DNA from: Sporisorium sorghi
Taxonomy: Eukaryota > Basidiomycota > Ustilaginomycetes > Ustilaginales > Ustilaginaceae
Reading direction: 5' to 3'
Assembly (NCBI GenBank): GCA_023212695.1
Contig: JALCCG010000353.1
Coordinates: 1-10,161 of the forward strand
Length of the DNA stretch: 10,161 nt
The translations under genes and the position numbers were made by a program. Below the pieces are notes generated by a model. That model did no database searches, was not told the origin of the DNA, and worked only from the letters and a program-made list of their open reading frames with translations. Shown piece by piece: positions 1-6,630 of this stretch. The stretch's first letter is position 1; the number at the start of each line of letters is the position of its first letter.

Positions 1-42
1 GAGTATGGTGGGAGGGGAGGAGAGAGGGAGGGGACGGGGGGA

Positions 43-72
43 GGGGGGGGGGGGGGGGGGGGGGGGTGGGGT

Positions 73-107
<35 letters not shown>
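43..107. repeat. Poly-G tract (poly-C on minus strand) inside probable intron
   Basis: Two nearly pure G runs, 43-66 (24 G) and 73-107 (35 G), are separated by a few T-containing bases; the whole of 1-107 is purine/G-rich. Read on the minus strand this is a C tract that starts directly after the GTAAGTG splice donor of the PhyH gene, so it lies within that gene's intron. The plus strand could form G-quadruplexes. An assembly or sequencing artefact at a contig edge cannot be excluded. Confidence 0.8.
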
Positions 108-108
<1 letters not shown>

Positions 109-110
<2 letters not shown>

Positions 111-114
111 TTAC
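109..114 (-). other. Splice donor GTAAGT of the PhyH gene
   Basis: On the minus strand the sequence reads AGCCGA|GTAAGTGCCCC, a perfect fungal 5' splice site. The intron continues leftwards into poly-C and out of the window. Without splicing, the reading frame would run into a long proline stretch, which is not expected of this enzyme family. Confidence 0.75.
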
Positions 115-1087
115 TCGGCTTCAAAGTCTCGGGCAGCGACTCGCCAAACGCCGGATCGCGCATCCACTCGACACCATGCTGGAGCACATTCCGCGCTCGC
201 TCTGCTGGTCCGTTGCCGCCCTGCGACGCATCGCCAAAACAGCCGTGCAGCGTTGCACGCTTCGACTTTGGCAAATAGCTGGCGCGGTGCAAGATCCTCT
301 GCGAGTACAAAGCCGTCTGTCCCGGCTTGAGCTTGACGCGCAACGTGTTGGGCGGGTCGATGCCGATCCACGAACCGTCGGGTGCAAAGCCCTGCTGCTG
401 CTCAGCGTCGATCGGCGTAGCCGCGGGCGGTTTGGCATTGTTCGCGCTGACTTCTGCAGCCGTGCGCAGTCGACGGTGCGTAGCAGGCACGATAAAGAGA
501 CAATCATCGTCATACAGCGCAGTGTTGAACTGCACCCCATACGTAGGCGTCTCCAGCCGCGCCTGTTCTTCATCCTCCGTCACATCCGGTCGCACATCGT
601 CCCGATGCCATCCCAGCGCAAAGCGATGAGACGCTGGATTGATAAGCAAATTGAACAGCTCCATCTGCATCTCGTGCGTCTCAGCGCCTATCAATAGCGA
701 GGCGATGTCGACCAACGGCGAGCTCGCGTAGAACTGCTGAAACTGTTTCGACAATGATGCTGTCTGCGACTGTGCCAGGGTGTCGAGCTGCGGATTCATG
801 ATGTGCTGCACGCCCCAGCTGTCTCGATTGTCCTTGGTGAAGGGCGGGAAAGCGTTGCCTACCACTCGACGGTGGGGCCAGAGTCCATCACGGGTGAGCT
901 GGGTAGCAACGTCGGCAGATCGCCGAAGCGAGTCGACGTGAAGCGGCGAGGCAGGGTCCGAGGAGAGAACGCCGTCGATGATGATGTAGCCTTGGTCGCG
1001 ATAGTGCTGAAGCAGAGTTTCGGGGTCGTAGCCAAGTGCTCGCAGACGTGCAGCTGCATCGGCAGTGCCGGCAACCGCTTCGACCAT
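115..1087 (-). CDS. Phytanoyl-CoA dioxygenase (PhyH) family protein, partial (first exon, 324 codons plus one base)
   Basis: Probable non-haem Fe(II)/2-oxoglutarate-dependent oxygenase of the PhyH superfamily. Reading from the ATG at 1087 on the minus strand gives 324 codons without a stop. The facial triad is visible: H161-R-D163 within GWHRDD (codons near 607-596) and H267 within RILHRASYLP (near 289). R277 follows ten residues later in KSKRATLHGCF and fits the 2-oxoglutarate-binding arginine. The N-terminus contains YRDQGYIIIDGVL, typical of the family start. The exon ends in phase 1 at 115, where GTAAGTG begins an intron that leaves the window, so the C-terminus is missing. The family normally has about 280-350 residues, so little coding sequence should remain. 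The ATG is the first in frame and has ACC just before it. PhyH enzymes hydroxylate CoA esters or other small molecules; the substrate here cannot be told. Confidence 0.85.
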
Positions 1088-1575
1088 GGTTGTTGAGGGT
1101 TGCAGAGCAGCGTGATGGTCGATGCTGCTTCGCTATCCTTTATACTTGTGCCGTCTTTCGAAAGCTGCCTGATGGTCGTCTGGAGATAGGCAATGCAAGC
1201 ACAACACCTGCATCGGCGACCGCCCCGACACTTTCGGAGTGACGACCGATGCCAGAGCGAGAGCGAGCGAGATAGACAGACCCTGCTGCTTTCCACCGAC
1301 AAAGACGCCAAAAGTGCCGACAACCGCCAAACCTACTTCGCGCCACAATCTGACAAATTGAGGCCGCGCGCAAAAATCCCGAGACACGGCTCGAGTGCAT
1401 GCTTGCTTGAGTAAGGCGGGATGCACCGGTTAGCTGGTGACCGTTCGAGAAGAAATCGCTTTTTGTGGAGTCACTCGGCGCCGTGGCTGCACGCTCCACC
1501 TTCTCCTTTGACTCAGCTTTCCCACGCTTCCACCACCAACCACCACCACATCCTCAACTTAGCCAAACATCGATC
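1088..1575. promoter_or_regulatory. Divergent intergenic region between PhyH and LOG-Caf16 genes
   Basis: This stretch separates two genes transcribed away from each other and should hold both promoters. The last 80 bases before the LOG-Caf16 start are rich in C, T and CCA repeats, like many fungal 5' leaders. An ATG at 1421 opens a different frame that overlaps the LOG start; it would matter only if transcription begins upstream of it. No further gene is seen. Confidence 0.6.
1137..1145 (-). promoter_or_regulatory. TATA-like element for the PhyH gene
   Basis: GTATAAAGG on the minus strand lies about 50 bases upstream of the PhyH ATG. Sequence and direction suit a core promoter element, but the short distance would leave a short leader. 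Nothing else supports it. Confidence 0.35.
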
Positions 1576-3243
1576 ATGTCCGGCTACACCGACTCGATAT
1601 GCGTGTTTTGCGGCTCTTCGCCCGGCACCAAGCCCGAGTACATGGCCGCCGCTGCGAGCGTGGGCCACGCCATCGCCAAGCACAACTACCGCCTCGTCTA
1701 CGGCGGTGGCTCTCGCGGCTGCATGAGCGGCGTCTCTCAGGCCGTCTTCGAAGCGGGTGGACACGTCCTCGGTGTCATCCCGCAAGTCATGGCTACCACC
1801 GTCCCCTCGGGTCACCCTGGTCACAAGCCGGGTGCGGCTACCGTTGTGTCTAAAGAAGGCACCGGTCCTACCGTGCTCAACCCGGACGCCGGCTTGGGTC
1901 ACGTCGAGACCGTGGTGGTGCAGTCGATGCACGAGCGGAAGCAGCGCATGGCTGCCGAGAGCAACTTGGGCTTCATTGGTCTTCCCGGTGGATACGGCAC
2001 CTTCGAGGAGGTCATGGAGATGGTCACCTGGACCCAGCTCGGCATCCACCGCAAGCCTATGGTCCTGCTCAACGTCAACGGCTTCTACACGCCCATGAAG
2101 CAGCAGATCGACCTCGCTGTCGAGGAAGGGTTCATCTCCAAGGCTGGTCAGCAGCTCATCAGCGTCGTCGACTGCGACCCTGCCAACATTGCTGCATGCG
2201 GCGACGCCGTGCTCGCCGAAGCTTTGCGACTCGCCAAGGAAGTCTCGGCCAACGGATCCGGCTATTGGGACTGGAACAAGCCTCAGGGCCCCACCAGCAC
2301 TGCTGAGGGCGGTGTCATCGACGATGCGGCCAACAAGTCGCTCCAGCTCGCCGAAGGTGAACACTTGGCTGTCGAAGTTTCGAACCTTACGTTCAGCTTC
2401 AACCCGGAGCTACCGCCTTCGCTCGAGCGCTGCAATCTGCACCTCAAGCGTGGCTCGCGCTGCCTGCTGATCGGTGCGAATGGTGCGGGTAAATCGACGT
2501 TGTTGCGTCTGCTGGCGGGCAAGAAGCTGTGCGACTCCAAGGTGCGCGTGTTTGGCAAAGACGTCTTCCGCGACTCGCCCTCTGGCGTGACGTATTTGGG
2601 CACCGAGTGGGCGATGAACCCCGTTGTGCGTTCTGACATTGTCGTCTCGACGTTCCTGGACTCCGTTGGAGGGTACCGTCACAAGGCGCGCCGCGATCGG
2701 CTGTTGGACATCCTCGACGTCGACCTCACGTGGCACATGCACGCCATCTCGGACGGCGAGCGCAGGCGCGTGCAGCTCTGCATGGGTCTGATGGAGCCCT
2801 GGGACCTGCTGCTGCTCGACGAGGTCACCGTCGATCTCGACGTGCAGGTGCGCGCGGACTTGCTCGACTTTCTCCAGCAGGAGACCGAGGAACGCGGGGC
2901 GACGATCATCTATGCGACGCATATCTTCGATGGGCTGCAGAGCTTCCCGACCCACCTGGCGCACATGCGGCTGGGAACGACGACCACGACGCTGCCGATT
3001 GACTGGCCTGCCAGGAATCCGGCCGATATCGCAGCGCTGCCCCCGACGGCGAGTGCGGATAAGGACAGGGATCTGTCGCCGCTGCTCAATGTGTCGCTCG
3101 CGTGGTTGAGGGAGGATAAGGTGGTGAGGGCCGAGGAGGAGGCGAAGCGGGGTAGAATCAGGGGCGCCAACAGGAAGAACGAGACCACGGACTCGGAGAA
3201 GTTCTTCAGCAAGTACGACTACTCGCAGACGGTTACGAGGTAG
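1576..3243 (+). CDS. Fusion protein: LOG-family phosphoribohydrolase domain plus Caf16-type ABC ATPase (555 aa)
   Basis: Residues about 5-240 are a LOG domain (TIGR00730/lysine-decarboxylase-like fold): CVFCGSSPG at the start, GGGSRG at 43-48, the MHERK arginine R121, and the signature PGGYGTFEE at 137-145. LOG enzymes release free cytokinin bases from riboside 5'-monophosphates; in fungi they may also act on other nucleotides. After a linker of about 40 residues comes an ABC ATPase resembling yeast Caf16, a soluble protein linked to the Ccr4-Not complex: Walker A GANGAGKST at 300-308, YLGTEW, signature SDGERRR at 392-398, Walker B LLLLD at 411-415 with E416, and YATHIFDGL. No membrane segment is seen. 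The ATG at 1576 (A at -3) starts exactly at the usual LOG N-terminus; the in-frame stretch upstream has no ATG. No in-frame Met occurs between the LOG domain and a point well past Walker A, so the ABC part has no start of its own. Family calls are firm; the fused role is unknown. Confidence 0.9.
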   Translation: MSGYTDSICVFCGSSPGTKPEYMAAAASVGHAIAKHNYRLVYGGGSRGCMSGVSQAVFEAGGHVLGVIPQVMATTVPSGHPGHKPGAATVVSKEGTGPTVLNPDAGLGHVETVVVQSMHERKQRMAAESNLGFIGLPGGYGTFEEVMEMVTWTQLGIHRKPMVLLNVNGFYTPMKQQIDLAVEEGFISKAGQQLISVVDCDPANIAACGDAVLAEALRLAKEVSANGSGYWDWNKPQGPTSTAEGGVIDDAANKSLQLAEGEHLAVEVSNLTFSFNPELPPSLERCNLHLKRGSRCLLIGANGAGKSTLLRLLAGKKLCDSKVRVFGKDVFRDSPSGVTYLGTEWAMNPVVRSDIVVSTFLDSVGGYRHKARRDRLLDILDVDLTWHMHAISDGERRRVQLCMGLMEPWDLLLLDEVTVDLDVQVRADLLDFLQQETEERGATIIYATHIFDGLQSFPTHLAHMRLGTTTTTLPIDWPARNPADIAALPPTASADKDRDLSPLLNVSLAWLREDKVVRAEEEAKRGRIRGANRKNETTDSEKFFSKYDYSQTVTR

Positions 3244-3775
3244 AACCCGGTACTCCCAAGACTTTCCAGCTCAACGCTGTCTACGACATGACCATTGCTC
3301 GCACATACGAACATACATACAAAACATACACACTCGGCTCCCTGACCTTTCCCGTCATACAACTCTGTACTTTTAGCTCAGTCTCGTCCACCAGAAAAAT
3401 ATCAACTGCTCAACCAGACACACTTTTGCAGCGTTGTCTTTGCGTGCGGTGGGCTGAAGGTTTGAGTTGTGACAGCCCGAGTTGTGAAGGGCTGATGACG
3501 TCGTGTGGCTGCGTTGCATTGCGCTCGCGTGGGCGGGGAACGTTGCAGCGGGACGCGGTCCGCATTTAGGCACGGCGCAGGGAAGCTATCCGGCGGAAGC
3601 GGCCGATTCTGCCCGCGCCTCGTCCAGGCGTCATTGACTTCATATCGAACGCCCGCTGCTCGTCACGATGGCGGTGATGCGTGAATCATCTTGCAAATGA
3701 AATGACGTTGCGCGAGCGTGGTGCCGATGGTTGATGGTCGGATCTCGCGGTTCGGTCCGGAGACGTGTGCGCCGG
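3244..3775. other. Intergenic: 3' region of LOG-Caf16 and upstream region of the next gene
   Basis: No convincing gene. The first 170 bases are AT-richer, with repeated ACATAC-like words, and suit a 3' UTR. The remainder is upstream DNA of the secreted protein gene and contains the short repeat cluster at 3451-3494. TGACGTCG at 3496-3503 is one base from a CRE/bZIP site, which alone proves nothing. Confidence 0.5.
3451..3494. repeat. Cluster of short direct and inverted repeats
   Basis: GGGCTG (3451-3456), CAGCCC (3473-3478) and GGGCTG (3489-3494) alternate in orientation, and GAGTTGTGA occurs twice between them. Alternative small hairpins could form. It could be a regulatory module for the gene at 3850 or a chance duplication. 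Confidence 0.4.
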
Positions 3776-3783
3776 CTATATAG
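3776..3783 (+). promoter_or_regulatory. TATA box of the Ser-rich secreted protein gene
   Basis: CTATATAG lies 66 bases upstream of the ATG at 3850, followed by a pyrimidine-rich leader. Position and sequence fit a core promoter. Confidence 0.5.
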
Positions 3784-3849
3784 TGGAGAGTTGTGTTGTT
3801 TTCGCTCCTCGATCACCATCCTCATTTCCTTCCGCTCTCTTTGCGTGTG

Positions 3850-4761
3850 ATGCCGACGATGAAGCGCAGCACGAAAGCCATGATCCTCGCCACACTTGCA
3901 GCGGCGGTGTGGGCAAGTGGCGTAGAAGCAAGCCCAACGCCAGCCAACGCCATCACGAAAAGGGCCGGCGGCGCCGAGTTGCTCGACAAGGGCAAAAAGG
4001 TAGTCGAAGAGGTGTGGTCAGCAAGACCCTCGGATTCAGGCAGCGAGATCGTGTTGGACCTGGAAGCGCTGCATCTCGACCGTCCGAGTGGATCTTATCC
4101 TCTTCCATCACGGTCGACATCGACGTCACCATCTGTAAGCACCGTCCCCCTTTTTCCTCTCTCGCACCCTTACGGCATCGTTACGACGACTGACCAGCTT
4201 TGTAATCTCGATGTACGGCGGGTGGAATCGCAGGACTCGGTGCAAAGCGGCAACGACGGAGAGTGGACATCGGCCGCACATCCGCGAGAGCTCTCGTTCA
4301 GCCCGTCTCTCGAGTTCCCCATCAAAGGGGATGATACGCGGTTCGATGGGTGGGCTGCCATCTCGCCACGACGTCTGGTCACGTCACCACCGCGGCCCAG
4401 AGTCGAGCCGGACGATCCTGCTCTTCTACAGCTACCCTTTGCGCAGCAATCGAGGCAAGCTCCCGGGGATCTGCGGCAAGTGTCCTTGATAACACCACCA
4501 GCAGGGCGGGAAAGCCAGCGAACGGTCGAGGCAGCGAGGGCGAAGGGTAAAGGCAAATTGCTGAAGTTCGGCAAGAGCTTCTTTAAGCGCCTGTCTCTGT
4601 CCAGCACGTCGTCGTCCGGATCGGGATCGTCGTACAGGGTGTCGTCGTCGTCGAGAACTTCGTCGTTCGTGGGCAAGAGTGGCAGCGATGCGACTCCGGA
4701 GAGCAAGCTCGGTGGTGGTGGTAGAAGAGCAGGACGAGGCACGAGGGTTGATGGCGGATGA
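3850..4761 (+). CDS. Predicted secreted Ser-rich protein, candidate effector (303 aa unspliced, 282 if an internal intron is removed)
   Basis: I do not recognise the family. The first in-frame ATG is at 3850 (a second at 3859). Residues 1-27 look like a signal peptide: basic KRSTK, then a hydrophobic MILATLAAAVWA core, with likely cleavage near GVEA|SPTPA. A Lys-Arg pair at 37-38 (ITKR|AGG) suits Kex2 processing in the Golgi. The middle is acidic and polar with no known motif. Near the C-terminus a basic, partly amphipathic stretch (residues 231-247, KGKGKLLKFGKSFFKR) precedes a Ser/Gly-rich tail. The mature protein has at most one cysteine, so it is not a disulphide-rich effector. A 63-base GT-AG segment at 4135-4197 interrupts the ORF in phase 0 without a stop, so both forms stay in frame. 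Being intergenic-island neighbour to two other secreted proteins supports an effector-like role, but this is inference; the low-complexity C-terminus also leaves the exact gene model open. Confidence 0.6.
   Translation: MPTMKRSTKAMILATLAAAVWASGVEASPTPANAITKRAGGAELLDKGKKVVEEVWSARPSDSGSEIVLDLEALHLDRPSGSYPLPSRSTSTSPSVSTVPLFPLSHPYGIVTTTDQLCNLDVRRVESQDSVQSGNDGEWTSAAHPRELSFSPSLEFPIKGDDTRFDGWAAISPRRLVTSPPRPRVEPDDPALLQLPFAQQSRQAPGDLRQVSLITPPAGRESQRTVEAARAKGKGKLLKFGKSFFKRLSLSSTSSSGSGSSYRVSSSSRTSSFVGKSGSDATPESKLGGGGRRAGRGTRVDGG
4135..4197 (+). other. Candidate 63-base intron within the Ser-rich secreted protein gene
   Basis: The segment starts GTAAGC, is strongly pyrimidine-rich in its first half, and ends ACTGACCAG. 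It is exactly 21 codons long and in phase 0, with no stop, so sequence alone cannot say whether it is removed. Splicing would delete residues 96-116, which include a hydrophobic stretch unlike the surrounding polar protein. Confidence 0.5.
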
Positions 4762-5393
4762 AAGGTTGGCTCAAATTTACAGGCTGAGCATTCATCAACT
4801 GCGTCAATGTGACTGATGTGAAGTTTGGAGCGGGATAGAACGTGATCGATGCTTTGTAATCACATGGCGTGACACAGAAATGAGACGAGGTCTCTGGTGG
4901 TCCACGCCCACAACGGTTGGTTGTATGTATCATCACAACCCCCATTTTTGCGAACAAGTCATTGTACGGTGACCTCTTGAGTCTACCGCGCATCAATGGC
5001 GACGTTGCAGTGTAAGAGGTGGGACCGGCGTTGAAGGCGTCCACCCACCGGGCTTTCCTCGGTGCCGCGTCAGGTGGCGACTTTCTCAATTGGCGGCGCG
5101 CGACGATCTGTATCAATGCTCACTGCCTTCAATGTCCTCCAATTTGGGTCATGACGTACTGCAATTGATTGCCACCAGGAGCGGACGTGGACGTGCGTGT
5201 GTCGGTAGTTTGTGAGCGATTTCAGGCGTGACTTCACAGAACAGAATGAGTTGCCTTTGTTTGATGCCTCATCGATGACATTGTACGGTGGAACCCTTCG
5301 AGTGGGAGTTGAGGACAATGTTGATGTACACGCAGCAAGGGGCAAGCAGATGCCGAAATGTTGCGCCGTCATCAATGGCTAGACGAGCTTCTG
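4762..5393. other. Intergenic region upstream of the tandem paralogues
   Basis: No supported gene on either strand; the longer ORFs here lack recognisable features. The 12-mer CATTGTACGGTG occurs at 4960-4971 and again at 5279-5290 in the same orientation, and CATCAATGGC also occurs twice downstream of these. These may be binding sites for an upstream regulator or chance. Confidence 0.4.
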
Positions 5394-5407
5394 AAAGGTA
5401 CATAAAG
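5394..5407 (+). promoter_or_regulatory. Shared core promoter element of the paralogue pair, copy 1
   Basis: AAAGGTACATAAAG ends 92 bases before the ATG at 5500. A near copy (12 of 14 bases identical) lies 87 bases before the ATG of the second paralogue. The ATAAA part is TATA-like. Conservation of sequence and spacing between otherwise diverged upstream regions suggests function. Confidence 0.55.
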
Positions 5408-5499
5408 CGAGATTCTGATGGCAATGACACAACTTCCTCTCCATCATCCCAAACCTCTCTACACCAGATTTGCTTTACGCAGAGTGCATTTATCTCAAG

Positions 5500-6111
5500 A
5501 TGCGTCTCTCTTCCAACCTCCTGCTCCCCATCATCCCAGCGGTGATGGTGCTGCTCAACACCGTCACCGTCTGCAATGCCTTTTCAGCCGGCCAGATGGA
5601 ATCCATCCTTCGTGTTCCCAACGCTCAGGACCTCCAAGACTTGGCCACCGCCACACTAATCACGCCTATTCCCGCGGAGCTATTCTATATGGGTCTCTAT
5701 AACGATGTCTACAGAGGCACGACCGCTGCGGGACGGCACATCCTCGTTCGCCCCCAATTCTCCCACGTTTACTACAGACTTCCAAGCCTTGCCAATAGCG
5801 AAATGGCGGAACACCTCATCGCCGACACCGACAACAGAGTTCTTCAGTCCTACGCCTGGCCCGTGGACCATCTCAGGCTCGACCCCGACCATCTCGTAAA
5901 TCTTGCAATCGAGTTGGATGACGGCAGTCATCTTGTGGCAGACAACATCCCGGCTTCTGGCTTCGCCACTGGTGAGGTACCCTGGAGACGTGCAGGTTCG
6001 ACTGAACGAGAGGAAGACCACATACGGGTCGGACCGGCTTATTACTTCTCGCCTTCGACAAGACATGAAGTCGCTCGAGGATGGGAGGATGCGGAACGCG
6101 ATCTCAACTGA
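5500..6111 (+). CDS. Predicted secreted protein of unrecognised family, candidate effector, paralogue 1 (203 aa)
   Basis: No known domain is recognised. The ATG at 5500 is the first in this frame. Residues 1-27 form a signal peptide with a long hydrophobic core (LLLPIIPAVMVLL) and likely cleavage near VCNA|FSAG. The only cysteine, C25, is inside it, so the secreted form has none. The mature part is about 175 residues, without membrane segments. Two blocks recur in the gene downstream: AEHLIADTDNRVLQSYAW at 103-120, and ELDDGSHLVADNIPASGFA at 138-156; a weaker match covers AGRHILVRPQFS at 77-88 and HIRVGPAY at 174-181. The neighbouring promoter element and the CAAG directly before ATGCGTCTC are also shared. 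The tandem arrangement in an island of secreted proteins is typical of smut effector clusters, where such genes are often switched on in the plant. That role is inferred from context only. Confidence 0.75.
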   Translation: MRLSSNLLLPIIPAVMVLLNTVTVCNAFSAGQMESILRVPNAQDLQDLATATLITPIPAELFYMGLYNDVYRGTTAAGRHILVRPQFSHVYYRLPSLANSEMAEHLIADTDNRVLQSYAWPVDHLRLDPDHLVNLAIELDDGSHLVADNIPASGFATGEVPWRRAGSTEREEDHIRVGPAYYFSPSTRHEVARGWEDAERDLN

Positions 6112-6528
6112 AAGCAGACTTCGCTCCAGCTTAAGGAGAACACCCAACACATGGCCTGTCTCACATCATATTCATGTTCACAGATAGAATCATATTCACC
6201 CTCCGAAACTCCTCGCTGCCGCACCAGGCGATGCTCTTAAAATGGTCACGAGCGATGATCTGTGCCACCTGTGCCTACGACGAATGACTCTTATGTGGGG
6301 TCTAACCTAGCGTAAATCGGTTCCGCGCGCAACGGCGTGAGTGCATGACAACAGCATGTGGGCGTAGCGTAGTGCGTTGCAACGAAAAGCGTTTGGTAAC
6401 CTTGAACGATGCCGGGTGATGAACTTGTGAAGACGTAGCTCAAGTTAATCATGACTGTTTACGACAAGCTTTTGGTCCCACTGAACGTTCGAACGAAGCT
6501 CCTGGACGATTGACAAGAGCTCTTGAAC
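6112..6528. other. Intergenic region between the two paralogues
   Basis: No gene, remnant of a further paralogue or repeat was identified. It should contain the 3' end of paralogue 1 and upstream control DNA of paralogue 2. Confidence 0.45.
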
Positions 6529-6543
6529 AAAAGGTACTTTAAG
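6529..6543 (+). promoter_or_regulatory. Shared core promoter element of the paralogue pair, copy 2
   Basis: AAAAGGTACTTTAAG ends 87 bases before the ATG at 6631 and matches the element at 5394-5407 in 12 of 14 bases. It shows that the promoter was duplicated with the gene and has been kept even though the coding frame is now interrupted. Confidence 0.5.
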
Positions 6544-6630
6544 TCAGCTGTTCGATGGCTTTTCCCTCCGCCTCCTCAACCCCATCACTCTAGCCATGTG
6601 CAAACACCGTTCGCGAACAATCCTTTCAAG

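Noticed and set aside
5..697. Plus-strand ORF of 230 codons with a Gly-rich start
   Set aside because: It is antisense to the PhyH gene, whose active-site motifs are clear on the minus strand; the Gly stretch is only the poly-G tract.
1465..1575. N-terminal extension of the LOG-Caf16 protein
   Set aside because: The frame is open but contains no ATG before 1576, and the LOG family starts exactly there; the stretch looks like a CCA-rich leader.
1421..1726. Possible upstream ORF overlapping the LOG-Caf16 start
   Set aside because: There is no evidence that transcription starts upstream of 1421, and its translation inside the LOG region is low-complexity Pro/Ser/Thr/Ala.
1513..2364. Minus-strand ORF of 283 codons
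   Set aside because: It lies antisense to the LOG domain, is rich in His, Val and Arg with no motif, and is a by-product of GC-rich codon use.
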